Source: an uncultured Pelagibacteraceae bacterium (GTDB lineage Bacteria; Pseudomonadota; Alphaproteobacteria; Pelagibacterales; Pelagibacteraceae). Taken from it: 49,049 nt of DNA. Within the stretch, counting starts at the first letter, position 1; every line of letters begins with the position of its first letter. This document shows, in pieces, positions 9,204-17,002 of the stretch. Both the position numbers and the translations under genes were made by a program. The stretch covers positions 1 to 49,049 of the forward strand of contig CACIRC010000008.1 in NCBI GenBank assembly GCA_902588895.1. Reading direction: 5' to 3'. The notes under the pieces were generated by a model. It had not been told where the DNA came from. It did not search any database and worked only from the letters and a program-made list of their open reading frames with translations.

Positions 9204-10214
9204 ATGAAAAAAGTACTTAACCTTGGAGTAATCGGAATAGATCATGGTCATATTTTCGATATGCTAGATGAAATGATTAAAGAAGGTTGTAGCTGTAATT
9301 ATTTTTGGACAGATGGGAATCCTTTAACTCTTCAAGAATTTAATAAAAAATATCCAAATATTAAAAGAAAAGAAAATAAAGAGGAAATATTAAATGACTC
9401 ATCTATTGATATGATTTTAATATCTTCAATCCCTGTAGATAGAGCTGGTCATTCAATAGATGCATTAAAAGCTGGGAAAGATGTTATGGTAGATAAACCA
9501 GGCTGTACTACCTTAGATCAGTTAAATAATTTGAAAAACACTGTCAAAGAAACTGGAAAGATCTGGTCTGTAAATTTTTCTGAAAGATTTCATGTTGCTG
9601 CAGTTGCTAAAGCAGAAGAATTAGTCAATGAGGGAAAAATTGGTAAAGTAAAGCAAACGATTGGTACAGGCCCACATAGGCAAGGAAACTATGAAAGACC
9701 TGATTGGTTTTATAATCGTCAAAGTTATGGAGGAATAATTACAGATATTGGTTCCCACCAAATTCATCAATTTTTAGTTTTTACAAATTCAAATCAGGCA
9801 AAAATCAACCATGCATTAGCAGAAAATACGACAAAGAAAGATATGCCTGGTTTTCAAGATTTTGGTGAGGTGAACCTTACTGGTAATGGTGGGCATGGTT
9901 ACATTCGCCTGGATTGGTTTACTCCAGATGCCCTTCCAACCTGGGGAGATGGAAGATTGTTAATCCTCGGAGACAAAGGTTTTATTGAAATAAGAAAATA
10001 TACAGACTTAGCAAAATCAGAAAAAGGTAATCATTTATTTTTAGCAAATAATGATGAGGTGAAGCATATTGATTGTTCTAATGTTAAACTACCCTACTTT
10101 AGTAATTTAATTACTGATGTCTTAAACAGAACAGAAACTGCATGTCCTCAAGAAATTACTTACCTTTCAATGGAACTTGCTATTAAAGCTCAAGAGCAAG
10201 CTGAAAAAAAATGA
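9204..10214 (+). CDS. Gfo/Idh/MocA family oxidoreductase (first of a tandem pair)
   Basis: This 336-aa protein has an N-terminal Rossmann fold (LGVIGIDHGH at 7-16) and the substrate-site lysine in VDKPGC (residues 95-100), a variant of the usual EKP motif. The C-terminal alpha/beta domain includes GGIITDIGSHQIHQF, where the conserved GxxxDxGxH motif is clear. Members are NAD(P)-dependent dehydrogenases of sugars, inositols or amino-sugars. The reaction here is unknown. It starts 3 nt after the PhyH gene and overlaps the second dehydrogenase by 4 nt, so these three genes form one operon. The two dehydrogenases are clearly diverged and probably catalyse different steps. Confidence 0.9.
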   Translation: MKKVLNLGVIGIDHGHIFDMLDEMIKEGCSCNYFWTDGNPLTLQEFNKKYPNIKRKENKEEILNDSSIDMILISSIPVDRAGHSIDALKAGKDVMVDKPGCTTLDQLNNLKNTVKETGKIWSVNFSERFHVAAVAKAEELVNEGKIGKVKQTIGTGPHRQGNYERPDWFYNRQSYGGIITDIGSHQIHQFLVFTNSNQAKINHALAENTTKKDMPGFQDFGEVNLTGNGGHGYIRLDWFTPDALPTWGDGRLLILGDKGFIEIRKYTDLAKSEKGNHLFLANNDEVKHIDCSNVKLPYFSNLITDVLNRTETACPQEITYLSMELAIKAQEQAEKK

Positions 10215-11290
10215 AAAAATATCAAGTAGCAATAATTGGAACCAATATAGGAGCAAAGCATTTTGAGGATTTTAAAAAAGTATCTGAGAGATTTAATGTT
10301 CACACATTATGTGGTTTAACTCGGGAGGCTATTGATAAAATATTACAATCAAATACTGAGACAAAAGTTTCTCTAAATTTTGATGATGTATTAAAAGTTA
10401 AAGAAATTGATATTATTGATATTTGTCTCCCACCCCATTTACATTTTTCTGCTTGTAAAAAAGCTATGGAAGCTGGAAAGCATGTTATTTGTGAAAAACC
10501 ATTAGTTTCAAGTCTTAAAGAAGTAGACGAATTAGAAAAGATCAGTAAAGCAACTGGTAAGGTTATTTTCCCAGTATTTCAATATCGATATGGTCTAGGA
10601 TTTTCAAAATTAAAATCATTAATCAAATCTGGTTTAGCAGGAAACCCTTTGGTTGCTTCTTTAGAAACTCATTGGAATAGAGGTAAAGATTATTATTCAA
10701 AACCTTGGAGAGGAACTTGGGAAGGTGAACAAGGTGGTGCAATATTAAGTCATTCCATCCATATTCATGATTTAGTGAGTATGATCTTGGGTCCTGTTTC
10801 AAATGTTTTTGCAAAATTAACAACTAGAGTAAATGATATTGAGGTGGAGGATTGTGCTGCCCTTTCAATTGAAATGGAAAATGGAACTCTTGTTACAAGT
10901 TCAATTACATTGGGTGCAGCAAATGATACTAGTAGACTTCGATTTTGTTTTGAGGGATTAACAGCTGAGTCTGGTGCGTCACCAGAAAAACCATATAGTC
11001 CAGCTGATGATAAGTGGGACTTTTTACCAAGAGCTCCTATAACTCAAGTTCAAATAGATGAAGTGCTTTCAAAAGTAAAAGAACCAAAATCATGGTATTC
11101 AGGTATGTTTGATGAAATTGCAAATAAACTAGATGGATCTTCTAGTGATGAAGTAACTTTGTCAGATGCTAGAAAATCCCTAGAATTTGTAACCGCTGTG
11201 TATGACTCTTCTAGACAAAATAAGAATATTAAACTTCCAATTAATAAAGATAATCCTTTATATAATTCTTGGTTACCTTTAAAAAATTAA
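10211..11290 (+). CDS. Gfo/Idh/MocA family oxidoreductase (second of a tandem pair)
   Basis: This 359-aa protein begins with the nucleotide-binding segment VAIIGTNIGAKHF and has the canonical CEKPLV motif near residue 95 and a GGAILSHSIHIHDL motif in the substrate domain. It is an NAD(P)-dependent oxidoreductase of the sugar/inositol dehydrogenase superfamily with an unknown substrate. It overlaps the preceding dehydrogenase by 4 nt (ATGA) and is followed 2 nt later by a small unknown protein. Together with the PhyH gene it forms a probable catabolic operon for a hydroxylated or sugar-like compound. It could alternatively act in biosynthesis; nothing in the sequence decides this. Confidence 0.9.
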   Translation: MKKYQVAIIGTNIGAKHFEDFKKVSERFNVHTLCGLTREAIDKILQSNTETKVSLNFDDVLKVKEIDIIDICLPPHLHFSACKKAMEAGKHVICEKPLVSSLKEVDELEKISKATGKVIFPVFQYRYGLGFSKLKSLIKSGLAGNPLVASLETHWNRGKDYYSKPWRGTWEGEQGGAILSHSIHIHDLVSMILGPVSNVFAKLTTRVNDIEVEDCAALSIEMENGTLVTSSITLGAANDTSRLRFCFEGLTAESGASPEKPYSPADDKWDFLPRAPITQVQIDEVLSKVKEPKSWYSGMFDEIANKLDGSSSDEVTLSDARKSLEFVTAVYDSSRQNKNIKLPINKDNPLYNSWLPLKN

Positions 11291-11292
11291 TT

Positions 11293-11760
11293 ATGGGAGA
11301 TTCAAATAAAGCACCAAACGATTTTTTTGATAATTGGAATAAAATCCAATCAATGTCATATAAAAATGTAATTGAACTACTTGTGAAGAGAAGTAGCGAA
11401 AAAAAGATATTAGCTTTAATTCAATTTGAATTAGATCAATTTTCAGAAAATGTTCAAAAGGATTTAGTTATTTCTGAAACAAGTTCTTTCTATCAAGAAA
11501 TATCTAACCTTTTCAGAGACTCTAACTGGTGGTCAAGCGCTACAGTAACAGATGCTTGTAAATATTATTTAAACTGTGCAAAAAATAATATTTCTTATTT
11601 TGAAAACTATGTAGAGGCAGATAGTGATTTATCTCAAATTGAAAAAAATGAGATATTTGCTTTGTATCAATTATGTACTTTATTTGTTTCTTGGAATGCT
11701 GTTAAAGAAAAACAGATCAGAGAAATTATAGATATTAGAAAAAGTTTATTTTTTAGATAA
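11293..11760 (+). CDS. Uncharacterised small soluble protein
   Basis: I do not recognise this family. I chose the ATG at 11293, which follows the upstream stop by 2 nt, over an in-frame TTG at 11269 inside the dehydrogenase gene. The 155-aa product begins with GDSNKAPNDFFDNWNKIQSMS, looks all-helical and has no signal peptide, membrane helix or cysteine cluster. The N-terminal FFDNWNKIQSMSYKNVIELL resembles the helical region of small phasin-like or SAR11-specific proteins, but I cannot support a function. It sits at the end of the PhyH-dehydrogenase operon, so it may be co-expressed with it. Confidence 0.7.
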   Translation: MGDSNKAPNDFFDNWNKIQSMSYKNVIELLVKRSSEKKILALIQFELDQFSENVQKDLVISETSSFYQEISNLFRDSNWWSSATVTDACKYYLNCAKNNISYFENYVEADSDLSQIEKNEIFALYQLCTLFVSWNAVKEKQIREIIDIRKSLFFR

Positions 11761-11771
11761 AACTTATTAGC

Positions 11772-11999
11772 ATGAACAAAGAAAAAGCAAGTAAACTATG
11801 GAAAATTATTCAGGAAGCTGGCGATTATTTGGTCGGACAATTACCTGACCATCCAAACCATCCTAAAGGAAGAAACCCTTACGCGCATGTTGCTATATGT
11901 GTAAAAAGTAAATTCAATGCAAGCTACAAAGATATTCCTGATGAAAAATATAATGATGTTATTAAATACATTGAATTTTTAAAACAAAATCCAAATTAA
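11772..11999 (+). CDS. Small protein with an ORF6C-like C-terminal motif
   Basis: This 75-aa protein follows the preceding gene by 11 nt and ends immediately before the convergent amidinotransferase stop. Residues 34-70 contain NPYAHVAICVKSKFNASYKDIP followed by a KYNDVIKYIEFL helix. That arrangement resembles the C-terminal ORF6C/antirepressor-associated motif of phage regulators, where a FGVxSYKDIP core is typical. The resemblance is from memory and short. There is no DNA-binding domain or other phage gene nearby, so a phage origin is not supported. It may be a small cytoplasmic regulator or an adaptor; function unknown. Confidence 0.65.
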   Translation: MNKEKASKLWKIIQEAGDYLVGQLPDHPNHPKGRNPYAHVAICVKSKFNASYKDIPDEKYNDVIKYIEFLKQNPN

Positions 12000-13115
12000 T
12001 TATTGTTTTGGAAAGTAATCTTTAAGTTCACCCTCTCGGTAAACATCTGCAGTACAACAATGTAAACCTCCGCCAAAAGCGTAGGCATCTCTAAGTTCTA
12101 CTAGTATAACTTCCATTCCTAATTTATCCAATTGTTCAGCTTGATAAGTTTCACTTTTTTCAACACAAACAGTTTTAGGATCCAAAACTAAAACATTCAT
12201 TGATAACCAAGTTGATGAATAACATAAAGGTGGTGGTTCATTATGTGCTGGTTGTGCACTGTCTACAATTTCCCAACCATTGTCTTCAAATAATTTTCTT
12301 TGTTCTTTAGGAAGTCTTCTTTGTGGGTTGTTGATAATTAAACCCTCTTTAATTGGGGTAAAAGTTGCATCAATGTGAATTGGATAAGGATCACCTGGGA
12401 AATTAACTGCATGAACTCTATGATCTTTATAATGTCTCTTTAGCCAATCAATTCCTTTCAAATTAGTTGTAAATCCATGCTGGACAACTAAGTCTTTTCC
12501 AAATCTTAATACGTCCGCTGCATCAAATAACGGTTCTTCCTCAGTGGTTACAAAATATTTTTTTTCAGTCCATTCTAATCTTTTTTGAACACCTATTTTA
12601 TCTGATAAATAATCTTTTCTGTAATCTGCATCCGTTAGTCTTGGCTTTGGAGCGGACTCGTGTCTCATATTAGGATCTTGATTGTAATAATCTTTTAAAA
12701 GTGGTCGGTAACATAAATATTCAAACCAACGACAACGATAACTCATTGTAGCTTCTAAAATTTCGTTTCCTACTGTCAACAAAACATCTCTTGGAGGCAT
12801 ACAGCCAAACATTGTTTCGGCTTCCCAATCAGGTGTAGATGTTTTTTGATTAAAATCTATTGGTGTCGGTCGATCAACTTTAATTCCTCTTTTTTCAAGT
12901 ATGTTTGAAAAGTTGTCTAATAATTCATTTGCTTTATCGACAGTATCTTTTGTTCTTGGTCCAAACTGACCTCGCATATCACTATCTTCCGGAACTTTTG
13001 CATCCAAAGCAGGCTCTGGTGCTGGTATACAAGTACCATCTGCTCTACCTACAATTGCATGTTTCAATGGATCCCATTCGTTCCAACTATTAACTATTAT
13101 ATTTTGTTTATTCAT
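12000..13115 (-). CDS. Glycine amidinotransferase (AGAT-like)
   Basis: This enzyme family moves the amidino group of arginine to glycine, giving ornithine and guanidinoacetate. The 371-aa protein matches vertebrate AGAT along its length: NEWDPLKHAIVGRA at the start, the FDAADVLRFGKD aspartate motif, the HIDATF histidine motif and the catalytic cysteine in GGGLHCCTADV near the C-terminus. I chose the ATG at 13115, which overlaps the stop of the upstream sulfotransferase by 8 nt and fits the family N-terminus; a further ATG at 13142 lies inside that gene. It is in the same minus-strand run as creatinase. The acceptor could be an amine other than glycine. Confidence 0.9.
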   Translation of the reverse strand: MNKQNIIVNSWNEWDPLKHAIVGRADGTCIPAPEPALDAKVPEDSDMRGQFGPRTKDTVDKANELLDNFSNILEKRGIKVDRPTPIDFNQKTSTPDWEAETMFGCMPPRDVLLTVGNEILEATMSYRCRWFEYLCYRPLLKDYYNQDPNMRHESAPKPRLTDADYRKDYLSDKIGVQKRLEWTEKKYFVTTEEEPLFDAADVLRFGKDLVVQHGFTTNLKGIDWLKRHYKDHRVHAVNFPGDPYPIHIDATFTPIKEGLIINNPQRRLPKEQRKLFEDNGWEIVDSAQPAHNEPPPLCYSSTWLSMNVLVLDPKTVCVEKSETYQAEQLDKLGMEVILVELRDAYAFGGGLHCCTADVYREGELKDYFPKQ

Positions 13116-14793
13116 AATTGAATTCCTTAATCCAGGGTTCAAGTGTTGGATACACTATAGATAATTTAGATTTATATTTTTTCCATCTTCCAATTGATTG
13201 TGTATAAATAGGTTTTATAACCTGATCATAGCTTGGAGTAAAGATACGTTCTCTTGCTTTTGCTGTTTTTTGATATTCTAATACAGCATCATCCCACGGC
13301 ATTTCTAAAAATTCTAAAAGATTTTTTACTTCTGAAGTAAAATTTATAACTATGTTCTCATATTTAATTTCCTTAAAATTAAAGGAAAATTTTGTCTTAT
13401 ATATTTTAAATAAAATCATAACTAAATCATAAAAATTAGCTGTATCATTTAAGTTTAAAAAATTTGACATAGAGTCATTGAGCTTAAAATTTTGGATAAA
13501 ACTACTAAGTACACAATCGCATGGATGTCTAAGTGAAATTATAAACTTTGCTTCAGGAAAAACTCTTAGAATTTCACCAATATAAATTATATTTAATGGC
13601 ATTTTATCAATATAAATTTTTTGAGAGTCGTGATTTTTAATATATGATTTTATTTCTTGAAAATACTTATTTTTTATTTCCTGAATATTTTTTTCATCAA
13701 CATCAAATATTTTTTCAATAGAATTATTTGTAAATTTATTTAGAGAATTAATTAATTTGTGTGTAGCAGGTTTTTCTTCGACAACTTCAATTCTTGGATG
13801 ACTTCTTAGTATAGTATCTAAAAGTGTTGTTCCAGATCTTGGAAAACCGAACATAAATATTGGTTTATATTCGGTGAAAATTTTAGGAGAAAACGAGTTA
13901 ATTTTATTTATTTTTTTAAAATATTCTATTCTTTTTCTTATTTCATTTAAAAACCTATTTTTATCGATTTCTTTACTCTTGTTATTTAAATTTAATAAAT
14001 TTGTTTTCTCAAAATAGGAAAATGCATTTTCAATATCATCAATTTTATCATAACTTTTAGCTAGCAAATTAACTCTATCTATTTCTTGTGATATATCATT
14101 ATTAAATTTTAAAGTCTTAAGATTGTTTATAACATCTAAATAAGATTCCTTTTTATATAACAGATGACTTTTATATAAAGTTGATATCGAATCTGTATTA
14201 AATATTTTCTCAAAATCTAAAATCAATTTATGTAACTTATCATTTTGATTTGCTTTTTCATAAAGTTCCATCAAGTTATAATAAGATTGAGTAAATTTAG
14301 GATTTATTGAAATTGCTTTTTTAAAAGAAATCTCTGAATCAGAAAAATGTTCAAATTTTTTATAAATTAATCCTAAATTATTATATCCAGGAAAATAGTT
14401 TTCATTTAATTCTAAAGCTTTTTTTGTGTTATTTATTGCTTTTTCAAATTCACCCAATTCACTATAAATTAATCCTAGATAGTTATAAGCATCCAAATGT
14501 GAAGGGTTTATATCTAAAGATTTTAATAAAAATCTTTTAGCTTTTTTAAAATCTCTCAATTTAATATAAATTATTCCAAGGTTGCTATGAGCGCTCGCTA
14601 TGTTTGGATCTAATTCAATTACCTCAGTCAATAATTTTTTTGATTTTTCAAATTGCTTAATTTCTAAATAAACTGAACCTAACAAAAATAGAGCTTTTAA
14701 ATTTTTTGGATTTTTTTCTATGATTTTTTTAAGGTTTTCTTCAGCGAGTAAAAATTCTTTTTTGCTCAAGTTTTGATTAATTTCATCAAACAT
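13108..14793 (-). CDS. TPR-repeat sulfotransferase
   Basis: This 561-aa two-domain protein has about five tetratricopeptide repeats in residues 1-190 and a linker helical region, followed by a sulfotransferase domain from about 305. The PAPS 5'-phosphosulfate loop is GFPRSGTTLLD (316-326) and the 3'-phosphate motif is ISLRHPCDCVLSSF. Such proteins transfer sulfate from PAPS to protein tyrosine, glycan or small-molecule acceptors; TPR versions are common in SAR11 and other marine bacteria, with unknown acceptors. It lies between creatinase and the amidinotransferase and overlaps the latter by 8 nt, so co-expression is likely. It has no signal peptide and should be cytoplasmic. Confidence 0.87.
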   Translation of the reverse strand: MFDEINQNLSKKEFLLAEENLKKIIEKNPKNLKALFLLGSVYLEIKQFEKSKKLLTEVIELDPNIASAHSNLGIIYIKLRDFKKAKRFLLKSLDINPSHLDAYNYLGLIYSELGEFEKAINNTKKALELNENYFPGYNNLGLIYKKFEHFSDSEISFKKAISINPKFTQSYYNLMELYEKANQNDKLHKLILDFEKIFNTDSISTLYKSHLLYKKESYLDVINNLKTLKFNNDISQEIDRVNLLAKSYDKIDDIENAFSYFEKTNLLNLNNKSKEIDKNRFLNEIRKRIEYFKKINKINSFSPKIFTEYKPIFMFGFPRSGTTLLDTILRSHPRIEVVEEKPATHKLINSLNKFTNNSIEKIFDVDEKNIQEIKNKYFQEIKSYIKNHDSQKIYIDKMPLNIIYIGEILRVFPEAKFIISLRHPCDCVLSSFIQNFKLNDSMSNFLNLNDTANFYDLVMILFKIYKTKFSFNFKEIKYENIVINFTSEVKNLLEFLEMPWDDAVLEYQKTAKARERIFTPSYDQVIKPIYTQSIGRWKKYKSKLSIVYPTLEPWIKEFNYE

Positions 14794-14828
14794 ATCTTTT
14801 TATAATTTAAATAATCTAATACTTAAAT

Positions 14829-16046
14829 TTAACTTTTAATAATATTATGCTCTGGGCCGAAAGGAAATTTTGTGATATTTTCTGCTCCATATTTACCTAT
14901 TACTAAAATATCATGTTCTCTATATCCGCCTGCACCAGAGTTACCTTCTGGAATCATTATCATTGGCTCCATTGAAACAACCATGTTTTCTTCTAGCACC
15001 GTATCAATATCTTCTCTTAATTCTAAACCAGCTTCTCTTCCATAAAAGTGTGAAAGCATGCCAAATGAATGTCCGTAACCAAAAGTTCTATATTGAAGAT
15101 AACCAAGCTCAGCAAAAAGTTCGTTAAGTTCATTACAAATATCAGAACACTTTACGCCTGGTTTAATTAATTCTAATCCACGTTTGTGAACTTTAACATT
15201 TGCTTCCCATGCTTTTAGTGAAGCGTCATCAGCATGATCTAAGAATAAAGTCCGCTCAAGTGCAGTGTAGTATCCTGAGATCATTGGAAATGTATTTAAA
15301 GACAAAATATCTCCTTTGACTAATTTTCTATTAGTCTTTGGATTGTGAGCTCCATCTGTATTGATACCAGATTGGAACCACACCCAAGTATCCATATATT
15401 CTGCATCTGGATAAGTTTTTGCTATCTCTCTCTCCATTTTATCTCTTCCAGCAATTGCTACTTCAATCTCCGTATTTCCTTCTCGTATGTTGTTTACTAT
15501 TTCCTGACCACCAATATCTGCAATCCTTGAACCATTTTTAATAATTTCTATCTCTTCGTTTGATTTTATCATTCTTAGTTTCATCAAATCTTTTGAAATA
15601 TCGCTGAAAACAGAGAAAGTAAAAATAGATCCTATTTTCTCTCTCGTTTCTAAGGTTAAATGATCGTTTTCAATACCTATACTTTTTGGGGGTTCATCCC
15701 TTCCAACAATTGAAACAATAGCTCTTAAAAAATTATCCCTTTTCCAATCCGTATAAATAATGTTATCACAATGAGATCTTCGCCAAGGCTGACTTGCATC
15801 AATGTTAGCTGAAATTGTTGAAATTTTATTTTGAGTGATGACACATCCGTACGGTCTACCAAAAGAGCAATAAATAAAACCTGTGTAATATGCAACGTTA
15901 TGCATAGATGTTAAAATTACCATATCTATACTATTTTGATCCATCACTGATCTAAGTTTACTTACTCGATCGTTATATTCTTTATATGTAAACGGTAATT
16001 TTACTTTTTCACCATTGTGAAGTTCAAAAAAATCTGGTCGTTCCAT
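14829..16046 (-). CDS. Creatinase (creatine amidinohydrolase)
   Basis: Creatinase hydrolyses creatine to sarcosine and urea. The 405-aa protein has the pita-bread M24 fold but matches Pseudomonas putida creatinase far more closely than aminopeptidase P: CSFGRP (60-65), NIDASQPWRR, YTDWKRDN, the MDTWVWFQSGINTDGAHNP segment with catalytic His234, and REAGLELREDIDTVLE. From memory of the P. putida structure, the substrate residues Phe62, Arg64, Glu262, Arg335 and Glu358 are all conserved here as Phe62, Arg64, Glu264, Arg337 and Glu360. The length equals that enzyme's. It follows a DMT permease gene by 1 nt and precedes the sulfotransferase and amidinotransferase. Confidence 0.93.
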   Translation of the reverse strand: MERPDFFELHNGEKVKLPFTYKEYNDRVSKLRSVMDQNSIDMVILTSMHNVAYYTGFIYCSFGRPYGCVITQNKISTISANIDASQPWRRSHCDNIIYTDWKRDNFLRAIVSIVGRDEPPKSIGIENDHLTLETREKIGSIFTFSVFSDISKDLMKLRMIKSNEEIEIIKNGSRIADIGGQEIVNNIREGNTEIEVAIAGRDKMEREIAKTYPDAEYMDTWVWFQSGINTDGAHNPKTNRKLVKGDILSLNTFPMISGYYTALERTLFLDHADDASLKAWEANVKVHKRGLELIKPGVKCSDICNELNELFAELGYLQYRTFGYGHSFGMLSHFYGREAGLELREDIDTVLEENMVVSMEPMIMIPEGNSGAGGYREHDILVIGKYGAENITKFPFGPEHNIIKS

Positions 16047-16047
16047 A

Positions 16048-16953
16048 TTAATTTAATGCTATATATCTTTTGTTCCATCTAATTATTAAACTGTAATAAA
16101 ATATGGATACAAAAAGAAAAAAACCACCAATTATAGTATTTGTGGATGGTACTTCGTTAATACCAAATAATGGCAACCAAACCCAAAAAATTCCACCTAT
16201 AACTTCAGTTAAAGATAATAGAGTCAATTCTGCTGCTGGTATCGCTTTAGATCCAATTGAATATAAAATTAAACCAAAACAAACTAATGTCCCATGCAGA
16301 GAAAATAAAGCTCCGTTATAGCTAGATGAAAAGAAAACTAAGTTGTTTGATAAAATCATAATTGTTGCAAACACAAAACAAAAGAAACCTGCAAAAGCTA
16401 CAGTTGTGAATTTTGGTGTTTCTTTTCTCCATCTTAGAGTTACAGAAAAAACTGAGAAACCAATTGAAGAAGTTAAACCAAACACGAAACCAATTAATGA
16501 TTTTTCACCAGTATTTCCAAGTGCCATAATAATGATACCAGCTGTTGCAATTATTATTGATATCCACACATTGAAAGAAATTTTTTCTCTTAAAAATAAA
16601 AATGCTAATAATGCTGTAAAAAAAGGCATTGCTGCTAAACAAAGCAAAGTAACTGCTGCACTAGTATTTGTAATTGAATAAATGAATGTAATCATAGCGA
16701 TCCCCAATCCAGATCCACCAATTACTCCAGATAAACCTATTTTATAATAGTTTTTGTAAAAATTTTTTCCTTCCTCGAAAAATAAATAAAGATTTAATAA
16801 GATAAAAATTGTTAAACCTCTACCAAAAATGTACTGCCAAGGTACCAATTGAGGATTATCCATGTATCGAACTACTAATGGGCCAAACGACCACAAGAGA
16901 CCAGCAAAAAGTACAACAGGAATAGCAATTCTTGGATTTCTCAACTCTAACAT
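16048..16953 (-). CDS. DMT superfamily (EamA) permease, creatinase-linked
   Basis: This 301-aa protein has ten predicted helices in two EamA repeats, with the repeat signature SAAVTLLCLAAMPFFTALLAFLFLREK in the first half and AAELTLLSLTEVIGGIFWVWL in the second. It is an inner-membrane metabolite permease. Its stop lies 1 nt before the creatinase start on the same strand, so the two genes are almost certainly one transcript. By context it may move creatine, a related guanidino compound or a product such as sarcosine, but the fold gives no substrate evidence. It probably heads the operon, with the 49-bp gap to moeA upstream as the likely promoter region. Confidence 0.88.
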   Translation of the reverse strand: MLELRNPRIAIPVVLFAGLLWSFGPLVVRYMDNPQLVPWQYIFGRGLTIFILLNLYLFFEEGKNFYKNYYKIGLSGVIGGSGLGIAMITFIYSITNTSAAVTLLCLAAMPFFTALLAFLFLREKISFNVWISIIIATAGIIIMALGNTGEKSLIGFVFGLTSSIGFSVFSVTLRWRKETPKFTTVAFAGFFCFVFATIMILSNNLVFFSSSYNGALFSLHGTLVCFGLILYSIGSKAIPAAELTLLSLTEVIGGIFWVWLPLFGINEVPSTNTIIGGFFLFVSIFYYSLIIRWNKRYIALN

Positions 16954-17002
16954 ATTCAGAAATCTAATTGTAAAAAGAATTTTCTACAACAAAAATACGT
17001 TT

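Noticed and set aside
11772..11999. Phage regulator based on the ORF6C-like motif
   Set aside because: The match is short, there is no DNA-binding domain and no other phage gene nearby; kept only as a similarity note.
13108..13142. Longer amidinotransferase start at 13142
   Set aside because: It would add nine residues that lie entirely inside the upstream sulfotransferase gene and are not part of the family N-terminus; the ATG at 13115 fits better.
12000..16046. Cylindrospermopsin- or saxitoxin-like biosynthetic cluster
   Set aside because: Only the amidinotransferase, sulfotransferase and a distant PhyH oxygenase are shared in type; no PKS, NRPS or tailoring genes are present and the creatinase points to catabolism.
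14829..16046. Xaa-Pro aminopeptidase
   Set aside because: The fold is shared, but the substrate-site residues and long identical stretches match creatinase.
16343..16681. 112-aa plus-strand open frame opposite the creatinase-linked permease
   Set aside because: It is the antisense shadow of a clear ten-helix permease; its Lys/Pro-rich translation has no recognisable domain.
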